Assembly: GCA_012517855.1 (NCBI GenBank)
Contig: JAAYUD010000010.1
Location: 1-60,828 of the forward strand
Length of the DNA stretch: 60,828 nt
Reading direction: 5' to 3'
Origin: Bacteroidales bacterium
GTDB taxonomy: Bacteria > Bacteroidota > Bacteroidia > Bacteroidales > Bacteroidaceae
The position numbers and the translations under genes are program-made. Of the stretch, positions 49,729-57,582 are shown piece after piece; the first letter of the stretch is position 1, and every line of letters begins with the position of its first letter. The notes beneath the pieces were generated by a model. It searched no databases and was not told the DNA's origin. It worked only from the letters and a program-made list of their open reading frames with translations.

Positions 49729-50432
49729 AGAAAGAATACGATAAACGCCCTTTGGTATTGCTGGTCGAAGACGAAAGTACGCTTGCCATGATTATCAAAG
49801 ATACGCTCGAAGAAGAAAACTTTGATGTGCTACTCGCTTCGGACGGATTGAAGGGGCTTGCCAGCTTTGATGCCAATCGCCCCGATGTAGTTATAGCCGA
49901 TGTGATGATGCCACAGATGGACGGCTTCGAGATGGTGCGTCGCATTCGCAAGAAAGACGATGCAACTCCCGTGTTATTTCTTACAGCCCGTTCGTCTACC
50001 GACGACTTGGTACAAGGTTTTGAACTGGGAGCCAATGATTACCTGAAGAAACCTTTCAAGATGATTGAATTGGTAATTCGCATCAAGGCATTGACGCATC
50101 GCTTAATACTGGCTGCCGGTGCGGCAGATAAGCATCTTTTCGAAATAGGCAGCTATGTATTCGACTCTAAAACGCAACTGTTGCGGTCTACGATGGGGGC
50201 TGTGGAACTTTCGTATTTGGAGAGCGAAATACTCAAAAGACTTTGTTCATCGGTGGGGCAGGTGGTGGAGATAGATACCATACTTACCGACCTGTGGCAC
50301 GACAATAGCTTTTACAATCGTAATAGCCTGCATGGCTTTATTCACAAACTTCGTAAACTCTTGATAAAAGATACGCACGTCAAGATTCTCAACGTGCGCG
50401 GTGTGGGGTATAAACTGATTGTACTCCACTGA
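49725..50432 (+). CDS. OmpR/PhoB-family response regulator
   Basis: 235 aa. Receiver domain with acidic pocket LLVEDES and phosphoacceptor Asp59 in VVIADVMMPQMDG, conserved Thr in LFLTARSS, and Lys in NDYLKKPF. The C-terminal winged helix (about 140-235) has LTDLWHDNSFYNRNSLHGFI and ILNVRGVGYKLIVL. Partner of the kinase just upstream. It may bind the CTTAT repeats at 48286-48321. It lies near, but convergent to, the phosphate operon, so a PhoB role is possible but unproven. Confidence 0.93.
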   Translation: MKKEYDKRPLVLLVEDESTLAMIIKDTLEEENFDVLLASDGLKGLASFDANRPDVVIADVMMPQMDGFEMVRRIRKKDDATPVLFLTARSSTDDLVQGFELGANDYLKKPFKMIELVIRIKALTHRLILAAGAADKHLFEIGSYVFDSKTQLLRSTMGAVELSYLESEILKRLCSSVGQVVEIDTILTDLWHDNSFYNRNSLHGFIHKLRKLLIKDTHVKILNVRGVGYKLIVLH

Positions 50433-50506
50433 TTATCCTCCTGATATGCAAAGTTGTGGAGGCCTAAGTTTCAATGTCGGCTTCTTGATGTCTCAAGGTT
50501 TTCTTA

Positions 50507-50618
50507 AAGACGTTTCATTTGTTTTCTGCGCAGCAAACAATCATATGGTGCGCAGCATATGATTGTATGCTGCGCAGAAAACATTCGTTTGCTGGGCACC
50601 AAACGAATGAAACGTCTT
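50507..50618. repeat. Nested palindromic element between convergent genes
   Basis: Outer arms of 13 bp (AAGACGTTTCATT 50507-50519; AATGAAACGTCTT 50606-50618) enclose a 25-bp inverted repeat with one mismatch (50522-50546 and 50557-50581, containing TTTTCTGCGCAGCA) and a 10-bp hairpin (CATTCGTTTG 50582-50591; CAAACGAATG 50600-50609). The structure lies between the 3' ends of the response regulator and phoU, much like the inverted repeat at 14872-14997. It may end transcription from both sides or be an extragenic palindrome. Confidence 0.85.
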
Positions 50619-50683
50619 GCTCTGGCAAATGAATGTATCATAAGTCGTCGACGAAAGTTACTTATGTGGTGTTTTATAATACA

Positions 50684-51379
50684 CTAAGATTGAATTCCTT
50701 TTGCCTTATTGTGCCGCAAGTTTTCGCCGCTGTTCGAATAAATAGAAGCTTCGGCTATGTTTGTGGCGTGGTCGGCAATGCGTTCAATGTTCGATATGAT
50801 GTTGTTCAGACCTATGAAGGTAAACAGCAGTTGTTGCGTCTTCTCGGGGAATTTGCTCTTTGTTACCGTCTCTTTTATCAACTTATGGTTTATCTCGTCT
50901 ACCACGTCATCGTTTTTGATAGTCCATATAGCAGCTTCGTTGTCGCTGTTGATAAACGACTCAACAGATTTCTTCACCATGATAATGCTCGACATCATCA
51001 TGTTCGAAATGACATTTGACATGTGCGAATAAACCTCTGTGTCGTTGACCTTGCGTAGGGCCTTGACGATATTTTTTATTTGGTCGCCGATGCGTTCCAA
51101 GTTGGATACCATCTGATAGGCAGCCATCGTTTTGCGCAAATCCGAAGCGACCGGCTTCTGCAACACGATCATGTCGATGATTTTGTCGCTAATAGCTGTT
51201 TCGAATTCGTCTATTCTAACTTCGTTTATTTCTATTTCCGACAATATTTGTTCGTCTACGTTGATTGTGCCGGAATTGAGTATATTTTCCATGAGGTCCA
51301 ACTGATGATAGACCAACTTTGCCATAAGGTCGAATTGTTCCAATATATCGTGGAGCGCGTTTTCTTTATTTACGTTCAT
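50684..51379 (-). CDS. phoU: Phosphate uptake regulator PhoU
   Basis: 231 aa, all-helical, two PhoU repeats. Metal-binding-type motifs are seen: EINEVRIDEFETAISDKIID, MVSNLERIGDQIKNIVKALR in repeat one, and NDDVVDEINHKLIKETV, ISNIERIADHATNIAEASIY in repeat two. PhoU signals phosphate status from the Pst transporter to the Pho regulatory system and limits uptake. It is the last gene of the porin-pstSCAB-phoU operon, 50 bp after pstB. Confidence 0.95.
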   Translation of the reverse strand: MNVNKENALHDILEQFDLMAKLVYHQLDLMENILNSGTINVDEQILSEIEINEVRIDEFETAISDKIIDMIVLQKPVASDLRKTMAAYQMVSNLERIGDQIKNIVKALRKVNDTEVYSHMSNVISNMMMSSIIMVKKSVESFINSDNEAAIWTIKNDDVVDEINHKLIKETVTKSKFPEKTQQLLFTFIGLNNIISNIERIADHATNIAEASIYSNSGENLRHNKAKGIQS

Positions 51380-51429
51380 ATTATTGCTGATTATTGAATT
51401 GGTTTGATATGATAGTTCTCTCTTTCTCT

Positions 51430-52212
51430 TTATCCGAATTTGCCTGTCAGATAGGCTTCCGTACGTGGATCGCGTGGGTTTGTGAACATGTCCTTAGTCG
51501 AATCGTATTCTACCAACTCGCCCAAGTACATGAACATGGCATTGTCTGATATACGTGCTGCCTGCGACATGTTGTGTGTCACCAATATAATGGTGTACTC
51601 TTGCTTCAATTCTACCAGTAGATCTTCTATTTTTGCTGTCGATATGGGGTCGAGTGCCGAAGTCGGTTCGTCGAGCAGAATAATTTTGGGCTTGAAAGCC
51701 AATGTCCGAGCAACGCAAAGGCGTTGTTGCTGTCCGCCTGACAGGAAATTGCCGCGGCTATGCAGCGAGTCTTTTACCTCGTCCCATAGTGCCACGTTTT
51801 TGAGCGACCGTTCTACTATTTCGTCCCGTTCCGAGCGTTTCAGATGAATGCCGTTCAGCTTGTAGCCAGCAATGACATTGTCGTAAATGCTCATGGTAGG
51901 AAATGGGTTGGGGCGTTGGAATACCATTCCTATGCGACGGCGCAGATTGATGGTCGACATATCGTAAATGTTTTCGTCGCCAAGCATGATTTTGCCTTCG
52001 GTATGTATGTCCGGATATAGTTCGTGCATCCGGTTGATGGCTCTTAGTAATGTTGTCTTACCACATCCGGATGGTCCCATGATGGCGGTAATCGTTTTTT
52101 TCTTCACTTTAGCTGAAACATCTTTTACGGCCAATTTGTCATCCGAATATCTTATTGAAAGGTGTTCGATCGATAGTATAGAATCGTCTTTCTTATCATT
52201 CATTTCAGTCAT
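51430..52212 (-). CDS. pstB: Phosphate ABC transporter ATP-binding protein PstB
   Basis: 260 aa from the ATG at 52212, 32 bp after pstA; the frame is open further upstream but would run into pstA and add a non-family leader. Walker A is [17 protein letters not shown], the signature [19 protein letters not shown], Walker [14 protein letters not shown], and the switch His is in [14 protein letters not shown]. It drives inorganic phosphate import with PstC/PstA. ATG 52203 is an equal alternative start. Confidence 0.96.
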   Translation of the reverse strand: MTEMNDKKDDSILSIEHLSIRYSDDKLAVKDVSAKVKKKTITAIMGPSGCGKTTLLRAINRMHELYPDIHTEGKIMLGDENIYDMSTINLRRRIGMVFQRPNPFPTMSIYDNVIAGYKLNGIHLKRSERDEIVERSLKNVALWDEVKDSLHSRGNFLSGGQQQRLCVARTLAFKPKIILLDEPTSALDPISTAKIEDLLVELKQEYTIILVTHNMSQAARISDNAMFMYLGELVEYDSTKDMFTNPRDPRTEAYLTGKFG

Positions 52213-52244
52213 ATTGCTATATTTGTTAAAGAGTTGTTTGTCTG

Positions 52245-53174
52245 TTATATTTTTTTCTTGGCGCAAATCCATCTTGATGCCAGGTTCAGTATCAATACGA
52301 ATCCCATGAGGAAGACTGCCGAACTCCATATCAGGTCTACCATGTTGGGGTCGTTATAGAATTGCCATATCAGCAAAGGTACTGCGCTGACAGGTTTTTC
52401 GATGTGCCAATTCACTTGTGGATTTCCGAGTGTGGTGAGCATTAGTGGAGCCGTTTCGCCCAATACTCTTGATATGGCGAGCAATATGCCGCCCATCAAT
52501 CCCGAGAAACTCGATGGAATAAGTACGCGTAAGATGACTTTATAATAAGGTGTGCCCAGTGCGATGGCTGCTTCTTTCAGTGTTTCGGGCACCATCTTGA
52601 GAGATTCTTCTGTAGAACGTACGATGAGTGGAAGCATCATGATTGCCAATGCTACACTACCTGCAAATACCGAATAGCCCTTCGTAAGCGGTACTACTAT
52701 CCAAATGTAGGCAATGATACCGATAACGATAGATGGTACGCCTTGCAGTATATCGGCTATGTCGCGAATAATGGCGGCATATCTCTTTTTACTGTTTTCG
52801 TATATATATACTCCGATGAGGATGCCGAACGGTACGGCCATTGCCGAAGCGAGAGCAACCAGATAAATAGAACCCAATATACCGTTGACGATACCGCCCG
52901 GTATGACCTGTCCGCTGCTCTTGGCCATCATCGCCGAGAAAGTATCGGGAGCCACTTGGGTGAAGAAAGCCCAGTTTATTTGTTTCAATCCTTTTGCCAG
53001 TAGCGAACCGATGATGAGGAATACCATGGCGATGGTGATGAACGAAAAAAACATCGCCGCTATTTTGAACAGACGGTCTTTTAATTTACGACTTCGGATT
53101 AAAAGATTACCGATGTCGTCTTTATCGGATAGAGTCGATATATATTTTTTGTTGAGTGTTGTAGTCTGATCCAT
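52245..53174 (-). CDS. pstA: Phosphate ABC transporter permease PstA
   Basis: 309 aa, six membrane segments. The permease EAA loop appears as [20 protein letters not shown], and [13 protein letters not shown] is the PstA-typical block. A hydrophilic N-terminus of about 35 residues precedes TM1. Its ATG shares one base with the pstC stop (TAATG), which suggests coupled translation. Confidence 0.95.
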   Translation of the reverse strand: MDQTTTLNKKYISTLSDKDDIGNLLIRSRKLKDRLFKIAAMFFSFITIAMVFLIIGSLLAKGLKQINWAFFTQVAPDTFSAMMAKSSGQVIPGGIVNGILGSIYLVALASAMAVPFGILIGVYIYENSKKRYAAIIRDIADILQGVPSIVIGIIAYIWIVVPLTKGYSVFAGSVALAIMMLPLIVRSTEESLKMVPETLKEAAIALGTPYYKVILRVLIPSSFSGLMGGILLAISRVLGETAPLMLTTLGNPQVNWHIEKPVSAVPLLIWQFYNDPNMVDLIWSSAVFLMGFVLILNLASRWICAKKKI

Positions 53175-54031
53175 TATGCTATCTTTTTAATGATATATTT
53201 ACCTGCAGCATTGATGAGTGTTGTCATGACAAACAGCAGCAATCCTATTTCGATGAGCGAACTCAACTGTAGTCCACTGGCTTCACCGAATTGATTGGCT
53301 ATGACACTCGCCATCGTATTGCCCGTGCTGCACAACCCTTTCGGTATAATGTTTTCGTTGCCGATAAGCATTGTTACAGCCAGCGTTTCGCCTATGGCTC
53401 GCCCGAATGCCAGTATATAGCTGGCAGTCATTCCCGAGCGGGCGCTGGGTAATATCACGTTTCTAATAACCTCGAGCCGGGTAGCTCCCAACGAATAGGC
53501 TGCTTCTTTCAGCTCGTTCGGTACCATCATAATGGTGTTGTTGCTGAGCGAAGTGGCGTATGGTACGACCATAATAGCTAGTACCAGTGCCGAGGTTAGT
53601 ACACCGAATCCCTGTGGACTTAGTCCAAGGGTCACAATGAAGGGGCGTAGCATATAAAATCCCCATAGACCATATATGATGGATGGAATACCAGCCAGCA
53701 AATCTACGAGAGTGCTGACAATAGTTGCTATTTTTGTGCCGCGAAAATACTCGGCGACAAATAAGGATGTGAAGAATGCCAGCGGCAATGCGATGATGAG
53801 GGCTACAACCGAAGTGAGCAGGGTGCCTACTATAAACAGTAGTGCCCCGTAATGTTCCCGCCCTTGAGTAGGATCCCATTCGGGAGAAAATAAGAAGCCC
53901 CATCCAAATCTCGAGATCGAAGGTAAAGAACCTTTGAACAACGAGAATACCATGGCGGCGGCAATAAGGAGTATGACTAACGATGCCGCGAATAATACCC
54001 GTTTCAGAATCTTATCACTATTCACTTGCAT
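53174..54031 (-). CDS. pstC: Phosphate ABC transporter permease PstC
   Basis: 285 aa from ATG 54031 (MQVNSDKILKRVLFAASLVI). ATGs at 54061 and 54100 are in frame, but the latter falls inside a hairpin and the former at its foot, so the shorter form is preferred. EAA loop: VPNELKEAAYSLGATRLEVI; FGRAIGETLAVTMLIGN is the PstC block. It forms the inner-membrane phosphate channel with PstA. Confidence 0.92.
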   Translation of the reverse strand: MQVNSDKILKRVLFAASLVILLIAAAMVFSLFKGSLPSISRFGWGFLFSPEWDPTQGREHYGALLFIVGTLLTSVVALIIALPLAFFTSLFVAEYFRGTKIATIVSTLVDLLAGIPSIIYGLWGFYMLRPFIVTLGLSPQGFGVLTSALVLAIMVVPYATSLSNNTIMMVPNELKEAAYSLGATRLEVIRNVILPSARSGMTASYILAFGRAIGETLAVTMLIGNENIIPKGLCSTGNTMASVIANQFGEASGLQLSSLIEIGLLLFVMTTLINAAGKYIIKKIA

Positions 54032-54058
54032 AAGTATTAATTGTATATAGAGAAATTT

Positions 54059-54095
54059 CATACTGCCCTCGTGTATTGTATCGAGAGGCAGTATG
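54059..54095 (-). terminator. Intercistronic hairpin between pstS and pstC
   Basis: On the transcribed (minus) sense, CATACTGCCTCTCG pairs with CGAGGGCAGTATG, 13 bp with one bulge. It lies just after the pstS stop. Such hairpins after pstS protect upstream mRNA or cut read-through, so the binding protein would be made in excess over the permeases. Confidence 0.65.
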
Positions 54096-54113
54096 AACAA
54101 TGACAGAGAAAGT

Positions 54114-55154
54114 TTATTTTAAAATTCTTTTTCCGCCGTAAGTCACAGTGCGCAATATTGCTTTTGCTCTTGCGGCAACCTGCGGAGGAAGAGGCGCATA
54201 ATTGGTTTTCGATGCATAGCTTTGTCCGCCGCGGCCAGTCATCCAGTCGAGAAGTCTCAGGGTAGCTTGTGCTTGTGCCATTGAACGACCATTGTAACGT
54301 TGCTCTTTGTAGATGATCAACCAAGTGAAGCCTGCGATAGGATAAGCATCTTTGGCTGGCGAATTGGTGAGCATTACGCGAGTGTCTGCGGGTATTTTAC
54401 CTTTTCCTGCAGCGCTGGTCGAAGCAATGCTTGCTTTGATGAAGCGGCCCGATTTGTTTTGCAATAATGCTGAAGATATTCTTTCGGCGAAAGCATATTC
54501 AGAACCGATATAGCCGATTGAACCGACTGTCTGATGAACAGTTCCTGCAACTCCGGGGTTACCTTTGGCACCGATACCGCAAGGCCAATTTACTGTTTTG
54601 CCCGATCCAATTCTTGATTTCCAATAACCACTTACTTTGCAAAGATAATCGGTGAACATATTGGTTGTGCCACTACCGTCAGAACGGTGTACAACAGTTA
54701 TCTCTTTGTTGGGGAAACGAACACCGGGGTTCAGTTTCTTCAATGCCGGATGATTCCAATTTTTAATATTTCCAGTGAATATCTCGGTTAGTACGTTTGG
54801 AGTCAGTTTTATTTGATTAATGCCCGGTAGATTGAAAGCGATAACTACTGCACCGCTACAAGTAGGTATGTGAATGATAGGAGCCGGCATTTCTTTCATT
54901 TCTTCGTTGCTTAAGAAAGCGTCCGAAGCGCCAAAGTCTACCACTTTGTCTTTGAGGCTGCGAATACCACCGCCAGAGCCGATGCCGCCGTAAGTGATTT
55001 TGGTATGTACCAAATGGTCGTATGCCATGAATGCAGTATTGTAGAATGGCTGTGGGAATGTTGCACCGGCACCTGAGATAGATTGAGCTTTTGCCATGGG
55101 ACATGCAGCCAACAGAAGGCTGAATGCAGCTACTAGTAATTTAATTTTTTTCAT
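54114..55154 (-). CDS. pstS: Periplasmic phosphate-binding protein PstS
   Basis: 346 aa with a signal peptide (MKKIKLLVAAFSLLLAACPM, cut near KAQS). The mature part starts ISGAGATFPQPFYNTAF; phosphate-binding motifs are SGGGIRSL, DFGASDAFLS and VVHRSDGSGTTNMF. The C-terminus YGGKRILK ends a little short of some PstS proteins but looks whole. It captures phosphate for PstCAB. It lies 32 bp after the porin gene and is probably in the same transcript. ATG 55160 is an equal start option. Confidence 0.95.
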   Translation of the reverse strand: MKKIKLLVAAFSLLLAACPMAKAQSISGAGATFPQPFYNTAFMAYDHLVHTKITYGGIGSGGGIRSLKDKVVDFGASDAFLSNEEMKEMPAPIIHIPTCSGAVVIAFNLPGINQIKLTPNVLTEIFTGNIKNWNHPALKKLNPGVRFPNKEITVVHRSDGSGTTNMFTDYLCKVSGYWKSRIGSGKTVNWPCGIGAKGNPGVAGTVHQTVGSIGYIGSEYAFAERISSALLQNKSGRFIKASIASTSAAGKGKIPADTRVMLTNSPAKDAYPIAGFTWLIIYKEQRYNGRSMAQAQATLRLLDWMTGRGGQSYASKTNYAPLPPQVAARAKAILRTVTYGGKRILK

Positions 55155-55192
55155 AATCATTTTGCATTAAAATGTTTGTTGTAATATATTGT

Positions 55193-56179
55193 TTAGAAGC
55201 TAAAATTGAAGTTTACCAAGAAGTTGCTGGTCGATTTAATACCGTCTTTCTTGGGATTTGTGAGCTGAAAGTTAGGAGCTATTGCCATACCTTTCACCGG
55301 GAAGAATTCCAGACCTGCACTATATAACTGTCCGTCTTTGGCAGCATTCCAATCGTTCTTGGAGGTAAGATTGTCGAAGCGTGCGAATATGGACATGGTA
55401 TGGCAAGTTTTGTATGTACCCCAGAAAGAGAGACCGTTCAAGGCGTGATCTTTAACCATCTTGTTGCCCTTCTGATAGTTGTATTCTCCTGCCAGTGTAA
55501 GTTTGTCGCAGTTGTAAGCTAACATGGCATTGAGAGTTGTTTGTGAGTCGTTCTTTTTCATATAGTCGCCATATACTCTGACGAGAAGATGTTTTACCGG
55601 TTCTACAGTCATACCTAAACTGACTTTGACTGCACTGTCCGATTGAACTTTCTGGTATCCTTCGCCGTTTACAATCTGGGCGTCTAAACTGACTTGAGGA
55701 GCTAGTTGCAGTTTCATGCCTACACCAAGGTCGGCACTTGAACCGTAGCCGTTCAAATCTTGGAACGATTTCAATAGATAACGTTTTCCCCACATGGATT
55801 CTTGTAGATTGAACATGTTGGTGCCGATCATACCGAAGTCTACCTTAATTATTTTGTTTGAGTATTCGCCAAAAGCATTCTTTACATAAGCTGAATAAGC
55901 CGATGGGAATGTGTTGGTTGAATTGTTTGTGCTTGTTACATCAAATAAGACTTTTGTAGAGAAGCTCGGGCTAAAATTGTATTGATAGCCGAAGTAGGCT
56001 CTCGAAATTTCAAAAGCAGGATTTGTTTTGCCGTCTTGTACCGAATATCTAAAGTCAGAGAATATCGTAACCAATGGCTTGCCATTAGGCTTAAAATTGC
56101 TTCCGTCGTCAGATTTTTGTGAATAACCGTTCAGGCTAATCATCAATAAACTCAGAGCAGAGATTAATAACTTTTTCAT
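55193..56179 (-). CDS. OprP/OprO-like phosphate-selective porin
   Basis: 328 aa with a signal peptide (MKKLLISALSLLMISLNGYS). The mature protein alternates amphipathic strands: ISRAYFGYQYNFSPSFSTKV, VDFGMIGTNMFNLQESMWGK, LLVRVYGDYMKKNDSQTTLN, and ends in FLVNFNFSF with the C-terminal Phe of outer-membrane barrels. The family label comes from its place before pstS and the barrel pattern, as basic loop residues cannot be matched by eye. It would admit phosphate through the outer membrane. First gene of the phosphate operon, behind a Pho-box-like site. Confidence 0.82.
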   Translation of the reverse strand: MKKLLISALSLLMISLNGYSQKSDDGSNFKPNGKPLVTIFSDFRYSVQDGKTNPAFEISRAYFGYQYNFSPSFSTKVLFDVTSTNNSTNTFPSAYSAYVKNAFGEYSNKIIKVDFGMIGTNMFNLQESMWGKRYLLKSFQDLNGYGSSADLGVGMKLQLAPQVSLDAQIVNGEGYQKVQSDSAVKVSLGMTVEPVKHLLVRVYGDYMKKNDSQTTLNAMLAYNCDKLTLAGEYNYQKGNKMVKDHALNGLSFWGTYKTCHTMSIFARFDNLTSKNDWNAAKDGQLYSAGLEFFPVKGMAIAPNFQLTNPKKDGIKSTSNFLVNFNFSF

Positions 56180-56222
56180 CCTTGTTTTTAATTAAAGTGT
56201 TTATTAATTACTTTTCACGATG

Positions 56223-56230
56223 CAAAAGTA
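56223..56230 (-). promoter_or_regulatory. -7 box of the phosphate operon
   Basis: TACTTTTG on the minus strand, 43 bases before the porin ATG. No TTTG occurs at the -33 position, which is instead covered by the phased repeats at 56241-56279, as expected for an activator-dependent promoter. Confidence 0.65.
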
Positions 56231-56240
56231 AGGTAGGAGT

Positions 56241-56279
56241 ATTACAGCGTTGTAACAGCATTATTACATTGGTGTAAAG
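56241..56279 (-). promoter_or_regulatory. Pho-box-like array of four 11-bp-phased repeats
   Basis: On the minus strand the units CTTTAC, TGTAAT, TGTTAC and TGTAAT start exactly 11 bp apart. The last two give CTGTTACAACGCTGTAAT, close to the E. coli Pho box CTGTCATAWAWCTGTCAY in spacing and key bases. It abuts the -7 box of the phosphate operon. It is probably the site for a PhoB-like regulator. Confidence 0.7.
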
Positions 56280-56382
56280 TATCAATTACAAAACGGTGAC
56301 AAAAAAAGCTAACTTTTTGTCGTTTAACTTGTTGATGTTATAAATAATATATATCTTTATCGTACTTAAAATCAAAGAGAAC

Positions 56383-56862
56383 ATGAAATTCAGTTCACAG
56401 GGTAAACAACTTACGATAGAAGCGTTTCGTTCTTCGTTGAGCGCATTGGATAAAAATAACCGATGGGTGAAGTGGGGCGATACCCTCCCTTGGGATAAAA
56501 TAGAGGCTCTCTACAATCAAAGCCTTCATAATGGTAGACGTGGAGCAGGTAACAAACCGGCACGTATGATAATAGGTGCTTTGATTATTAAGAATAAATT
56601 GAATCTTTCGAATGCCGAGACGGTACAGAATATAGTAGAAAATCCTTATATGCAATATTTTGTAGGGCTGAACGAATTTACAGACCGGCAAATATTCAAT
56701 GCTAGTTTATTCGTCATTATTCGCCGCCGCATAGGTAGCGAAGAGTTTGAAACTATAAGTATACCTTATATGAGAAAGAAAATAAAAGAGGAAGAAAAGC
56801 AGAAACGGTTGCTTGAACGGCAAAGGCGAATGGCCGAAAAGCAACAGAAGGTCTCCGTATAA
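56383..56862 (+). CDS. Lone transposase N-terminal domain (IS5/IS1182-like, truncated)
   Basis: 159 aa. WVKWGDTLPWDKIEALYNQS, then KPARMIIGALIIKNKLNLSN and VENPYMQYFVGLNEFTDRQI are the N-terminal domain (DUF772-like) of many IS5/IS1182-type transposases. In those proteins a DDE domain of 300 or more residues follows; here the frame ends in a lysine/glutamate/glutamine-rich helix (KKIKEEEKQKRLLERQRRMA) and a stop. No DDE part or terminal inverted repeats are seen nearby. Either an old remnant with an intact frame or a domesticated DNA-binding protein. The 3' end is 13 bp from the bcp stop on the other strand. Confidence 0.7.
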   Translation: MKFSSQGKQLTIEAFRSSLSALDKNNRWVKWGDTLPWDKIEALYNQSLHNGRRGAGNKPARMIIGALIIKNKLNLSNAETVQNIVENPYMQYFVGLNEFTDRQIFNASLFVIIRRRIGSEEFETISIPYMRKKIKEEEKQKRLLERQRRMAEKQQKVSV

Positions 56863-56875
56863 TCAAATTCTGCTG

Positions 56876-57325
56876 TCAACCTAATATTTGTGCAGCATGC
56901 TCTTTTACTTTTATTTCTTTTGGGGTTATGATTTTGCTGATGGTACCGTCTTCGTCTACAATAAATGTCGTTCTTAGAGTGCCCATATAACTACGGCCAT
57001 ACATTTGTTTTTCTCCCCAAACACCAAATTCTTGTACAAGCTTTTTGTCTGTATCGGCAATCAGTGTAAAAGGAAGGTTGTTCTTTTCTATGAATTTGCG
57101 GTGAGAAGCTTCGTTGTCAATACTAACACCGATAACGGCATATCCTTGTTTGATAAGTTCCGAATAGTTGTCGCGCAAATTGCAAGCTTCGGTAGTACAA
57201 CCGGGAGTGCTGTCTTTGGGGTAAAAATAGATCACTACTTTCTTGCCTTTATAATCACTTATATGGATATCTTTTCCATTTTCGTCTTTGCCCAGAAAGT
57301 CGGGCGCCTTGTCTCCTATATTCAT
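56876..57325 (-). CDS. bcp: Thiol peroxidase, Bcp/PrxQ type
   Basis: 149 aa, cytosolic. Peroxidatic Cys is in PKDSTPGCTTEACNLRDNY (Cys43) with the resolving Cys five residues on (Cys48), the PrxQ arrangement; the catalytic Thr and Arg (YGRSYMGTLRTTFIVDEDG) are present. It reduces hydrogen and organic peroxides using thioredoxin. It is monocistronic and divergent from the sugar kinase. Confidence 0.93.
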   Translation of the reverse strand: MNIGDKAPDFLGKDENGKDIHISDYKGKKVVIYFYPKDSTPGCTTEACNLRDNYSELIKQGYAVIGVSIDNEASHRKFIEKNNLPFTLIADTDKKLVQEFGVWGEKQMYGRSYMGTLRTTFIVDEDGTISKIITPKEIKVKEHAAQILG

Positions 57326-57345
57326 TGCGGTTCGTTTTTAAGATT

Positions 57346-57353
57346 CAAAATTA
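57346..57353 (-). promoter_or_regulatory. -7 box of bcp
   Basis: TAATTTTG on the minus strand, 20 bases before the ATG; no clear -33. Confidence 0.4.
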
Positions 57354-57431
57354 AAGATAAGAAAGATTTCTGGAAATGCAAGTATGATACACACTGTATT
57401 TTTATATTTCTTCAAATTTTTGTCATTTTAT

Positions 57432-57464
57432 TTTGGTATCGAATATAAATAATACTTATCTTTG
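57432..57464 (+). promoter_or_regulatory. Full Bacteroidetes-type promoter for the kinase gene
   Basis: -33 TTTG (57432-57435), 21-bp spacer, -7 TATCTTTG (57457-57464). It leaves a leader of about 110 bases before the ATG at 57583. Confidence 0.7.
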
Positions 57465-57582
57465 AATACTATTCCTTTTGGAAGGCGTGATAAATCTTTG
57501 TACAAAAGAATATTTTGTAGTTTATTCTGTGTGTTTGGTATGATTAACGTGATTTTTGTATTCAAATATAAATAGTTGAACG

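Noticed and set aside
49725-50432. Calling the two-component pair PhoR/PhoB
   Set aside because: The kinase has no PAS domain, the pair is convergent to the pst operon, and its own promoter carries CTTAT rather than Pho-box repeats.
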